5,999 bases of DNA from positions 1 through 5,999 of the forward strand of contig CAZMVU010000255.1 of assembly GCA_964569295.1 (NCBI GenBank), written 5' to 3'. The position numbers were made by a program, and so were the translations under genes. Of the stretch, positions 1 through 5,998 are shown in pieces. The notes below the pieces were generated by a model. It was not told where the DNA came from, did not search any database, and saw nothing but the letters and a program-made list of their open reading frames with translations. Within the stretch, counting starts at the first letter, position 1. Each line of letters opens with the position of its first letter. The DNA comes from CAZMVU01 sp964569295. Lineage in GTDB: Bacteria > Hydrogenedentota > Hydrogenedentia > Hydrogenedentales > JAGMZX01.

Positions 1-127
1 GCGTGAATGGCAAGCGCAACACCAGCAGCCCACGCCCTGACCCGGCACCCCGTGGTGTACACCGTGGGCGTGGCAGTGCCGGGGGTCTGAGCCTGCTGTG
101 ACCGGGGGATAAGGAGCTTGTTGCATC
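1..127. other. Region downstream of the sulfatase, no convincing gene
   Basis: This stretch follows the sulfatase stop codon and runs to the window edge. I see no supportable gene. Two short open frames exist. One is a plus-strand ATG frame at 7-90, encoding 27 residues, placed directly after a TGA and mostly G/C at third positions. The other is a minus-strand frame starting at 126 and open to the edge, rich in Cys and His. Neither has a ribosome-binding site or a recognisable domain. The most striking content is a pair of interleaved inverted repeats (30-83). No GC hairpin followed by a T-run, as expected of a classical intrinsic terminator for the sulfatase, is visible. Confidence 0.5.
30..83. 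repeat. Two interleaved 8-bp inverted repeats around a 10-bp palindrome
   Basis: CCACGCCC at 30-37 is the exact reverse complement of GGGCGTGG at 66-73, and CCCGGCAC at 41-48 is the exact reverse complement of GTGCCGGG at 76-83. The perfect palindrome GGTGTACACC (54-63) sits between them. The order A-B-A'-B' means that in RNA the two stems would form a pseudoknot-like topology or be mutually exclusive. There is no T-run, so it does not look like a simple rho-independent terminator. It begins about 45 nt past the sulfatase stop. A protein-binding site, an mRNA 3'-end structure or a fragment of a dispersed repeat are all possible. Confidence 0.5.
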
Positions 128-1540
128 TCAGGACTCGGCCGGGGGTTGCCCTTTCTTCCAGATGGGTCCGCCTTCGTAGGGTACGCCGACGGGGTAGCGT
201 GGAGAGGGGGTGACGGCTTCTTCCATGATTTCGGCGATGCGCTGCACGATGTCCGGGTGTTCATCGGCGATGTCGTGTTCTTCGCCGAGGTCCTCTTCGA
301 GGTTGTAGAGCTGGATGGGGCCGCCCTCTCCGTGCCGGATGCCTTTCCACTTGCCCATACGCACGGCCTGGTCGTAGCGGTCGCGGCAGTGGCCGTAGTC
401 CCAGTAGAGGTAGTCGTGGGGTTTTTCGACCGCGCCGCCCTTGATCGCCTCGAGCACGGAGACGCCGTCGATATCGTCCGGCGGCGCGGCGCCCGCCAGT
501 GCGGCGAAGGTGGGCAGCATGTCCCAGAAGGTGATGATTTCGTCGCTGGTCTCGTGTGCGGGCGCCTTGCCCGGCCAGCGTGCGATGAAGGGCACGCGGA
601 TGCCGCCTTCGGTGAGGTTGCGCTTGTGCCCGCGCAATGGGCCGTTCGTGTCGAACTGGCCGCCCATTTCCGCGTGGCCGCCGTTGTCGCTGGTGAAGAT
701 GATGAGCGTGTCGCCGGTGAGGCCGAGCTCGTCGATGAGGTCCACAATCCGCCCGACATCGCGGTCGAGCCGGTGGACCATGGCGGCGTATTTCTTGGAT
801 TGATCGTCCCAGTCTTTGCTGGTGTAGGGTTCGGTGGTGGGTACGGCGAGGCCGTGCGGGTCTTCATCGCGCGAGGAGAAGTGGGGGAGGGTGAACGCGC
901 CATAGAGGAAGAACGGCCGGTCCTTGTTCTCGCGGATGAAATCGAGTGCGCGCTCCGCTATCAGGTCGTGGCTGTAGTGCTCCTGCGATTCCGTGTTGCC
1001 GGTGAGTTCGAGGCGGCCCTCGTCGTCGTCGAGGTATTCGGTGTAGTAATAGTGCGCGTGGTCCTGGTTGAGGTAGCCGAACCAGGTGTCGAAGCCCTGG
1101 TTCGTCGCACGGCCCACGGTGCCCGCATCGCCCAACGACCACTTGCCCACGCCGCCGCAGCGGTACCCGGCTTGCTGCAAGACCTCGGCCACGGTCACGT
1201 CGTCTTCCTCGAGGTACGTGTGATAATGGGGGATGTTGTCGCGGGCGGGCGTGTGGCCGTTGTGCAGGCCCGTCATGAGCACACTGCGCGAGGCTGTACA
1301 CACGGGCCCGCCGGCGTAGGCCTGGGTGAAGCGCAGGCCCTCGCGCGCGAGCCGGTCGATATTCGGGGTTTGGATGGACGTCTCCGCGTAACAGCCGAGA
1401 TCGCCATACCCGACATCATCCGCCATGATAAAAACGATGTTCGGCTTGCGGCCGTTCGTGGCAGCGGAGGTTGCATTGAACGGAAGCTGCGTTGCGGCGG
1501 TGGCTATACCCAGGGTCTTGAGAAAAGTGCGTCGGTTCAT
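128..1540 (-). CDS. Tat-exported type I (formylglycine) sulfatase
   Basis: A 470-residue, complete S1-family sulfatase, predicted to hydrolyse sulfate esters outside the cytoplasm. The N-terminus has a twin-arginine signal (NRRTFLK, residues 2-8) followed by an Ala-rich stretch, with likely cleavage near residues 26-27. Family motifs appear in order: metal-binding ADDVGYGD (40-47), the modification motif Cys81-T-A-S-Arg85 whose Cys is converted to formylglycine, GKWSLG with Lys133, LPH with His220, SDNGG with Asp285/Asn286, and GHKRNLTEGG with Lys306. Tat export of an already folded enzyme fits cytoplasmic formylglycine maturation, but no maturase gene is in this window. The position after Lys-Trp, often His in sulfatases (GKWHLG), is Ser135. 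The gene starts 5 nt after the DUF4838 gene ends, which points to a shared glycan substrate (inference). The substrate cannot be read from the sequence; class assignment is very secure. Confidence 0.96.
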   Translation of the reverse strand: MNRRTFLKTLGIATAATQLPFNATSAATNGRKPNIVFIMADDVGYGDLGCYAETSIQTPNIDRLAREGLRFTQAYAGGPVCTASRSVLMTGLHNGHTPARDNIPHYHTYLEEDDVTVAEVLQQAGYRCGGVGKWSLGDAGTVGRATNQGFDTWFGYLNQDHAHYYYTEYLDDDEGRLELTGNTESQEHYSHDLIAERALDFIRENKDRPFFLYGAFTLPHFSSRDEDPHGLAVPTTEPYTSKDWDDQSKKYAAMVHRLDRDVGRIVDLIDELGLTGDTLIIFTSDNGGHAEMGGQFDTNGPLRGHKRNLTEGGIRVPFIARWPGKAPAHETSDEIITFWDMLPTFAALAGAAPPDDIDGVSVLEAIKGGAVEKPHDYLYWDYGHCRDRYDQAVRMGKWKGIRHGEGGPIQLYNLEEDLGEEHDIADEHPDIVQRIAEIMEEAVTPSPRYPVGVPYEGGPIWKKGQPPAES

Positions 1541-1545
1541 GGCGC

Positions 1546-3561
1546 TTACTCCGTTGCTGTTGTGTCCAGCAGCGCGTTTACATTGAGACGCGGCCGCTCC
1601 CAGAAACTGGTTACGTGATACAGGTTCGAGAAGAAGGTGGCTTCGTTCTCCTTGCGGAAGCGGATTAGTTCTTCGAGTGCCTGCTTCGCCATGTCCTCGC
1701 GGTCTTCGGGAAGTGTTTTGTGCCCGTCATAGGCGGCGGCGAGTTGCGTGGCCAGTTGGGCATGATCGAGGCCGAGCTGGATGAACCGCACACGTTCGGC
1801 GAATTCGGGCAGGGGGTGGCCGGCCGTTTCCTCGAGGGCCTGTGCGAGCAGCGCTTCCGCCGGTTCGAAGCATTCCGGTGGGAAGGCCTCGTGCGCCTTG
1901 CGCACGTAGCTGCGGTAGCGCCAGCCCACGTCCCAGTACAGCTCGATAAACCGCATGCGGTTCTCGAAGGCATAGTCTTCCCAATAGCTAAAGTACTTCG
2001 CCATGGTCTCTGCCGCCGGCCCGAAGGCCGCGCAATACTCGTCGCGGATGGTTTGCAGGTCGAGGGTGGGCTTGTTGATGAGCCGCAGGTGCATGTAGAG
2101 CCGGAGTCCCTGCGCTGCCCACTGCCCGGTGAGCGAGTCGAACCGGCAACCTTCCATGCCATGCTTGTAGGCGAACTGGAAGAACTCGCCCGACTGCCGC
2201 GTGTCGAAGTGGGGCATCACGTAGCCGTCGTGCAGGTAGTTCGGGCGGTACCCCATGCGGATGCCCGTTTCGCGCCAGCCGGTCCACTGGTCCTTCACCC
2301 ATTGGTAGGCCTCGTCGGGCATGGGGAACCAGCGCAGGTGCGGGTCCTGCCACTGCACGAACTCGGCGAAGATGTTCTTGTTCAGCTCGATGTCCGTGAC
2401 CGGCGCGGGGAATTCGTTCTCATAGATGTATGACGCGGACACCGTCGCGTGGGGGTTCCGCTTTCTGGCCTTGTTCTGGATAGTTTTCCAGAAGCGGGCG
2501 TAGCGGTCCGAAGTGACGCCGCCGAAGAGTTCCTGGCCCCGGTCGTCTACGCCATATACCAGCTCCGCGAACCAGGGCGGGGTCTCCGGTTGCGGGCCAT
2601 CCATGGCCCGGCAGTCGTCGCAGATGCACCGGCCGGGACGGTCCACTGGGCCGAGCCGCAAGATGCTCTCGCCGTCCCATTGTTCGACGATAAAGTCCTG
2701 TAATTCCTTGTTGGATATACACAAAGGCACATGTCGGGCGTTCGGGTCTGGATGGCCGCGCGTGCCATCGCGGCGCAGTGCGAACCATTCGGGATGCTCA
2801 TCGCCGTAGCGCTGCCACCAGCCGCTCGAGGCATGTCCCGTCGGTGGTTCGGCATCCGCCCCGCCCAGGCGGTGCCGGCGGAGCAGCACCTGCACCGCTT
2901 TTCCATACCGCTGTGCGACATCCGGCGAAAAGCCGAGGCGGCGGTCTTCCTCGGTGAGTTCCTTGCCGCCCAGGGCTACCGCGCGAATACGTGACCAGGC
3001 CAGCAGGCGAAAGGCGAGTGCGGGCGCGGTTGTTTGATTCACGGCCCAAAAGGACACTGTGTCCGTCTTGGGCACATAGGTGCCCAGATCGCCCGGCCAC
3101 AGCCAGCGCACGCCGAGGTAGCGTTCGAGGAACTCGTAGACCCCGAAGAGCGTGCCCGTGTCCGGGTTGCTTTCACTGAGCGGGTCGGCGCCGCTCTCCT
3201 TGCCGGTGATAAACAGGTCATTGCCCACCGACCGCATGACATACGCCTCCCGCGGCAGGCGGTTGGTGTCGATGCCCTGGTGGCGCGCCGTTTCCATCTC
3301 GCCGATGTAGACCCGCGTGTGGGGTGCTTCCGGCGCCTTCGATTCCGGTGCCACCTCGAGTGTGACGCCCGTGGCCTTTGCCACATGTGATACCAGTTCT
3401 TCCGCCGCATAGCGCGCCGTTGGCGTTGGCTCATCCGCCGTTACCACGACTGCCCGCGCTTCGCCGTTTTCAACCAGCGTGACCTGAGCCACGGTGTTGA
3501 CAGCGGGCAACAGGGCCGTAACTCCAACCAAGATTGCGATGTATGCCTTGTGTCTACCCAT
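1546..3561 (-). CDS. Secreted DUF4838 protein with GH67-N-like domain, putative glycan-active enzyme
   Basis: A 671-residue protein with a Sec-type signal peptide: basic start MGRHK, hydrophobic core around 7-22, likely cleavage after Ala25 (NTVA|Q). Residues about 27-160 resemble the N-terminal domain shared with GH67 alpha-glucuronidases and GH20 enzymes, including the diagnostic run GTLFGVYEFLERYLGVRWLW at 136-155. Residues about 180-520 match the DUF4838 pattern: HPEWFALRRDGTR (256-268), PLCISN (279-284) and a Cys cluster C312-x-C314-x-x-C317. The C-terminal 520-650 is rich in helix-forming, charged residues. The activity of DUF4838 proteins is not established; a barrel-type glycoside hydrolase is a plausible inference, and I cannot assign catalytic acids. 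The adjacent, probably coupled sulfatase suggests a sulfated polysaccharide target. The start is supported by a strong purine-rich ribosome-binding site. No frameshift or truncation is seen. Confidence 0.9.
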   Translation of the reverse strand: MGRHKAYIAILVGVTALLPAVNTVAQVTLVENGEARAVVVTADEPTPTARYAAEELVSHVAKATGVTLEVAPESKAPEAPHTRVYIGEMETARHQGIDTNRLPREAYVMRSVGNDLFITGKESGADPLSESNPDTGTLFGVYEFLERYLGVRWLWPGDLGTYVPKTDTVSFWAVNQTTAPALAFRLLAWSRIRAVALGGKELTEEDRRLGFSPDVAQRYGKAVQVLLRRHRLGGADAEPPTGHASSGWWQRYGDEHPEWFALRRDGTRGHPDPNARHVPLCISNKELQDFIVEQWDGESILRLGPVDRPGRCICDDCRAMDGPQPETPPWFAELVYGVDDRGQELFGGVTSDRYARFWKTIQNKARKRNPHATVSASYIYENEFPAPVTDIELNKNIFAEFVQWQDPHLRWFPMPDEAYQWVKDQWTGWRETGIRMGYRPNYLHDGYVMPHFDTRQSGEFFQFAYKHGMEGCRFDSLTGQWAAQGLRLYMHLRLINKPTLDLQTIRDEYCAAFGPAAETMAKYFSYWEDYAFENRMRFIELYWDVGWRYRSYVRKAHEAFPPECFEPAEALLAQALEETAGHPLPEFAERVRFIQLGLDHAQLATQLAAAYDGHKTLPEDREDMAKQALEELIRFRKENEATFFSNLYHVTSFWERPRLNVNALLDTTATE
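1549..1552 (-). promoter_or_regulatory. Shine-Dalgarno GGAG of the sulfatase, inside the DUF4838 gene end
   Basis: GGAG on the minus strand lies 8 nt before the sulfatase ATG. It overlaps the last Glu codon and first stop base of the upstream gene (...GAG TAA). A terminating ribosome would cover this site, the usual geometry for translational coupling. It also supports the ATG at 1540 as the true start. Confidence 0.75.
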
Positions 3562-3566
3562 GGAAA

Positions 3567-3575
3567 CTCCCTCTC
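3567..3575 (-). promoter_or_regulatory. Ribosome-binding site of the DUF4838 gene
   Basis: GAGAGGGAG on the minus strand ends 5 nt before the ATG at 3561. This purine-rich site is the strongest ribosome-binding signal in the window and fixes the start at the Met that opens the signal peptide. Confidence 0.7.
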
Positions 3576-3598
3576 AATAATTACGGGTTCTTCCCTGC

Positions 3599-4339
3599 TT
3601 ATTCGTCCACGCGCGTGGCTTCGCCGATGAGTCTGCGCGCCTTGTATGCGAGGATAACCACAACCCCCAGGCTGAGTACAAGTCCGGCCCAATAGATCAC
3701 GGCCGGCGGTGCGGTGGCCGCGGCATTGCCCGAAGCAATATCCGCCACTGACCGCGCCCCGGCGCCGAGGTAGGCCACGAAGAGCGTGCGCGGGATCATG
3801 CCGACCAGCGTGCCGGCCATGTACGCCCACAGTGTCACCCGGGTGAGTCCAAGGGCGTAGTTGAGCATAATGACCGGAAACAAAGGACACAACCGCAACA
3901 GGGTAACCAGCCGAAACCCGTCCCGGCCCACCGCATCGGCAAGCGCGCTGAACTGCGGATCGCCCGCCGTGCGGCGCTCGATCCAACCACCGGCCACCTT
4001 CCGCACCAGGAGAAACGTGGCCGCGCTCCCGAACACGCGCCCGATGGACACCACCACCGCGCCCAGCCCCACCCCCCAGATGGCGCCGGCCGCGGCATTG
4101 GGCACCACATCCGGAAACAGGAGCATACAGCATGGCAGGTACAACACCACGAATATGAGCGGTCCCACGGAACCGAGGTTCTCTATCCACGCGAGCGCGT
4201 TCAGCAGCCACGTTTCGAGGGGGACCACGTAGGATAACCCATACCACGCGGCGATGATCCCGACAAAGATCAACACCTTGGGCCAGAGGCGCGTGGTGGC
4301 GGCCGGGGGAGAAGAAGGTTTGGGCCTGTCGATATCCAT
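3599..4339 (-). CDS. TVP38/TMEM64 family (VTT/DedA-like) inner-membrane protein
   Basis: A 246-residue polytopic membrane protein. Hydrophobic segments lie near residues 21-40, 59-76, 83-112, 152-164, 171-194 and 213-232. The family signature is clear at 142-194: FRLVTLLRLCPLFPVIMLNY, then GLTRVTLWAYMAGTLVGMIPRT. The segment FPDVVPNAAAGAIWG (75-89) matches the first conserved block of VTT (SNARE-associated) proteins. Relatives are membrane proteins linked to lipid translocation (eukaryotic TMEM41B/VMP1, bacterial DedA), but the TVP38 substrate is unknown. The more usual PGT after GM[IL] reads PRT here (Arg184). I chose the ATG at 4339 because it has GGAGA 9 nt upstream. The frame also opens at a TTG at 4396, which has no ribosome-binding site and would add 19 non-membrane residues. 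The stop lies 37 nt before the DUF4838 start, so co-transcription is possible, though a functional link is not evident. Confidence 0.92.
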   Translation of the reverse strand: MDIDRPKPSSPPAATTRLWPKVLIFVGIIAAWYGLSYVVPLETWLLNALAWIENLGSVGPLIFVVLYLPCCMLLFPDVVPNAAAGAIWGVGLGAVVVSIGRVFGSAATFLLVRKVAGGWIERRTAGDPQFSALADAVGRDGFRLVTLLRLCPLFPVIMLNYALGLTRVTLWAYMAGTLVGMIPRTLFVAYLGAGARSVADIASGNAAATAPPAVIYWAGLVLSLGVVVILAYKARRLIGEATRVDE

Positions 4340-4348
4340 GGGTGCGTG

Positions 4349-4353
4349 TCTCC
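4349..4353 (-). promoter_or_regulatory. Shine-Dalgarno GGAGA deciding the TVP38 start
   Basis: GGAGA on the minus strand is followed by 9 nt and then the ATG at 4339. The alternative TTG at 4396 has no purine-rich sequence at a suitable distance, so this site favours the shorter protein. Confidence 0.6.
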
Positions 4354-4368
4354 AATCCCGCAGGTGCA

Positions 4369-4393
4369 CCGGTGATAGTAGCAGATTCACCGG
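4369..4393. repeat. 7-bp inverted repeat, operator-like
   Basis: CCGGTGA (4369-4375) and TCACCGG (4387-4393) are exact reverse complements separated by 11 bp. The left arm overlaps two further palindromes, GGTGCACC (4363-4370) and CACCGGTG (4367-4374). There is no T-run on either side, so an intrinsic terminator for the P450 gene is less likely than an operator or leader hairpin. It lies 30-54 nt upstream of the TVP38 ATG and 115 nt after the P450 stop. Its role is inferred only from position and symmetry. Confidence 0.45.
4375..4383 (-). promoter_or_regulatory. Possible extended -10 element upstream of TVP38
   Basis: On the minus strand TGCTACTAT resembles an extended -10 (TGnTATAAT), with four of six hexamer matches plus the TG. 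It sits almost wholly within the 4369-4393 inverted repeat. No good -35 is found 16-18 nt upstream. If real, transcription would start about 30 nt before the TVP38 ATG. Weak, position-based evidence; in such a lineage promoter consensus may also differ. Confidence 0.25.
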
Positions 4394-4507
4394 CAATGTG
4401 CGCGAATTGGAGGCAAATGCAGCGGCGGCCTCGTGCCGCGTTCGGCGGGCGCGCGTACCCGCGAGCTGTTTTCCTGTGAGAAGGATGTTGCGGGCAACGA
4501 GCTTGCT

Positions 4508-5869
4508 TCATCCCCGGCGTTCGAGCACGGCCGGCACACCGGGGTGCGGGTGGATGCCCACGCGGATGGCCGGGCGCACGTGCGTGTGCGGCGCGGCGTG
4601 GATGCGCCAGTCCCGGCAGATAAGCGCAAGGGTCAGCGTGCCTTCCATCCAGGCGAGCGGTTCACCGAGGCACACGCGCCGGCCCGCGCCGAAGGGAAAG
4701 TAGCCGATGCGTACCGCGCGGGTGGTGGGCAGTTTCTGCCAGCGGTCCGGGTTGAAGTGTTGCGGTTCCTCGAAGAAGCGCGGATTCCGCTGGATGAGGA
4801 ACGGACTCAGGAAGAGGACATCGCCCTTGCGCATGGCATGGCCCGCGGCCTCGACATCTTGGAGTGCTTCCCGGCCGAAAACGTAGCTCGGGGGATACAG
4901 GCGCATGGCTTCGGCAAACACATTGCGCGCCGTTTCGAGTGCGGGGAGATCGGCTGCTGCCGGCGTACGTTCGCCCAGCACGGCGCCGGCTTCCTGTGCC
5001 ACGCGTTCCTGGATGGGCGGGTGCTGCGCGAGCAGGTGCCAGCTCCAGGAGAGGGCTGTTGCCGTGGTTTCGTAGCCCGCGAGAAACAGAGTGAGGAACT
5101 CATCGCGCACCTGCTGCCGCGGCATAGGACAGCCAGTGTCATCACGCGCTTCGATCAGTGTGGTTAGCCAGTCCGGCGGCCGGTTATCCGAGGCGGTCCT
5201 GTGCGTAATGCGGTCGTTGGCGAACCGGTTCAGGTGCTGCATGGCCCGGTTGTACCGCCGTGTGCCCGGCAACGGCAGCCGGTCCAGCAGCAGGCCGAGG
5301 GGCAGGATCGCGTAGCGCTTGTTGAAATGGAGCAGGGACTCGAAGCATGCGGCCAGTTCCTCGATTTCGCGGTAATCCCCGGCGCTGAACAAGGACTCTC
5401 CGATGAAGCGTCCCGTGAGCTCGAACATGGCCGCCTGCATGTCCACGGGCATGCCATTGTTCCATGGGCGCGTTGTTCTGTCCAGCGCCCGGACGATGGC
5501 GGGCAGACGCTGCTTGAGCACGTCTTGACGAAACATGGGCTGAATCATCTTGCGTTGGCGGTCGTGGTGTTCGCCCTCGCTGGTGATGAGTCCCTCGCCC
5601 AAGAGGCGCCGCAGGAATTTCATGAGCTGGTCTTTGCGGAATGCCGCGTGCTTGCGCACGAGAATGTCCTCGGCCACGGCAGGGTGGTTCGCAATCCACA
5701 CATGGCGCCGCCCGGCACGCACGCGGATCATCGAGCCCGCGGTTTCGGTCAGCCGCAGCATCGGGCTGAAGCGCCCACGCCGGAAGAGGGCAAGGCGGGG
5801 GAGGAGCGTCACGAGGCTGACCTCGGTTACGGACGGTGCATAGGGCGTCTTTTTGAGAAGGTCGTCCAT
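4508..5869 (-). CDS. Cytochrome P450 monooxygenase
   Basis: A complete 453-residue P450, the usual length for a soluble bacterial member, with no N-terminal membrane anchor. Landmarks in order: the C-helix region GLITSEGEHHDRQRKMIQPMF (93-113), where the common heme-propionate Trp is His102; the I-helix oxygen-activation motif AGYETT with the acid-alcohol pair Glu267/Thr268; the K-helix ExxR (Glu320-Arg323, EAMRLYPP); FNPDRW (372-377); and the heme-binding loop FGAGRRVCLG with the thiolate Cys400. All residues needed for heme binding and O2 activation are present. The sequence resembles broad bacterial groups such as CYP110-like or CYP102-like heme domains, but I assign no subfamily. No ferredoxin, reductase or fused reductase domain is nearby, so redox partners must be elsewhere. 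Substrate unknown. The ATG at 5869 is the only usable start: an in-frame TAG lies at 5921-5923 with no ATG, GTG or TTG between. Its ribosome-binding site (GAGG, 3 nt spacing) is unusually close. Confidence 0.96.
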   Translation of the reverse strand: MDDLLKKTPYAPSVTEVSLVTLLPRLALFRRGRFSPMLRLTETAGSMIRVRAGRRHVWIANHPAVAEDILVRKHAAFRKDQLMKFLRRLLGEGLITSEGEHHDRQRKMIQPMFRQDVLKQRLPAIVRALDRTTRPWNNGMPVDMQAAMFELTGRFIGESLFSAGDYREIEELAACFESLLHFNKRYAILPLGLLLDRLPLPGTRRYNRAMQHLNRFANDRITHRTASDNRPPDWLTTLIEARDDTGCPMPRQQVRDEFLTLFLAGYETTATALSWSWHLLAQHPPIQERVAQEAGAVLGERTPAAADLPALETARNVFAEAMRLYPPSYVFGREALQDVEAAGHAMRKGDVLFLSPFLIQRNPRFFEEPQHFNPDRWQKLPTTRAVRIGYFPFGAGRRVCLGEPLAWMEGTLTLALICRDWRIHAAPHTHVRPAIRVGIHPHPGVPAVLERRG

Positions 5870-5888
5870 GAACCTCGTGCCGCTTGTG

Positions 5889-5901
5889 GGAAGATGCTTC
5901 C
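5889..5901. repeat. Perfect short hairpin in the P450 leader
   Basis: GGAAG-ATG-CTTCC is a perfect 5-bp stem with a 3-nt loop, 19 nt upstream of the P450 ATG. It could form in the mRNA leader near the ribosome-binding site. It is too short to be convincing as a regulatory element by itself. Confidence 0.35.
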
Positions 5902-5975
5902 AGGCGCGCGGCCAACTGCTCTATTCGTAAGGGTGGAGTTCTTCTACTACCGCGCTGTTGGTGAAAAAGTGAAGC

Positions 5976-5998
5976 AAAAAGGGGACTGTCCTCGCGAG
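5976..5998. repeat. Partial dispersed intergenic repeat, AAAAAGGGGACTGTCC type
   Basis: An A-tract runs into GGGGACTGTCC, whose core GGAC-T-GTCC (5983-5991) is a palindrome, and then into CTCGCGAG (5991-5998), a perfect 8-bp palindrome that ends one base before the window edge. From general knowledge, A-tracts leading into GGGGAC(T/A)GTCC palindromes occur repeatedly between genes in many environmental bacterial genomes, sometimes near IS200-like (Y1/REP-type) transposases. The element is cut by the window end, so its full structure and any associated transposase cannot be seen. Confidence 0.45.

Noticed and set aside
110..123. AAGGAG followed by TTG on the plus strand as a gene start
   Set aside because: The frame from the TTG at 121 hits a stop within about 30 codons and runs antisense to the sulfatase C-terminus.
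146..1618. A 490-codon open frame on the plus strand, longer than the sulfatase it overlaps
   Set aside because: It lies wholly antisense to the sulfatase and the end of the DUF4838 gene, has a low-complexity Val/Ala/Gly/Glu-rich product with no recognisable domain, and is explained by high-GC codon use. The minus frame carries all sulfatase motifs.
1720..2433. A 237-codon plus-strand frame antisense to the DUF4838 gene
   Set aside because: It is a compositional shadow of the DUF4838 frame, with no domain or start signal.
4340..4396. N-terminal extension of TVP38 from a TTG start
   Set aside because: There is no ribosome-binding site before the TTG, the extra 19 residues match no family feature, and the internal ATG has GGAGA at 9 nt.
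4487..4498. GTTG-CGGG-CAAC small hairpin just after the P450 stop as a terminator
   Set aside because: The stem is only 4 bp and no T-run follows on the minus strand.
4433..5167. A 244-codon plus-strand frame antisense to the P450
   Set aside because: The complementary frame contains the ExxR and heme-binding motifs. The plus-strand product has no domain and no ribosome-binding site.
5868..5930. A 20-residue plus-strand micro-ORF divergent from the P450
   Set aside because: It overlaps the P450 start codon, lacks a ribosome-binding site and shows no recognisable peptide feature.
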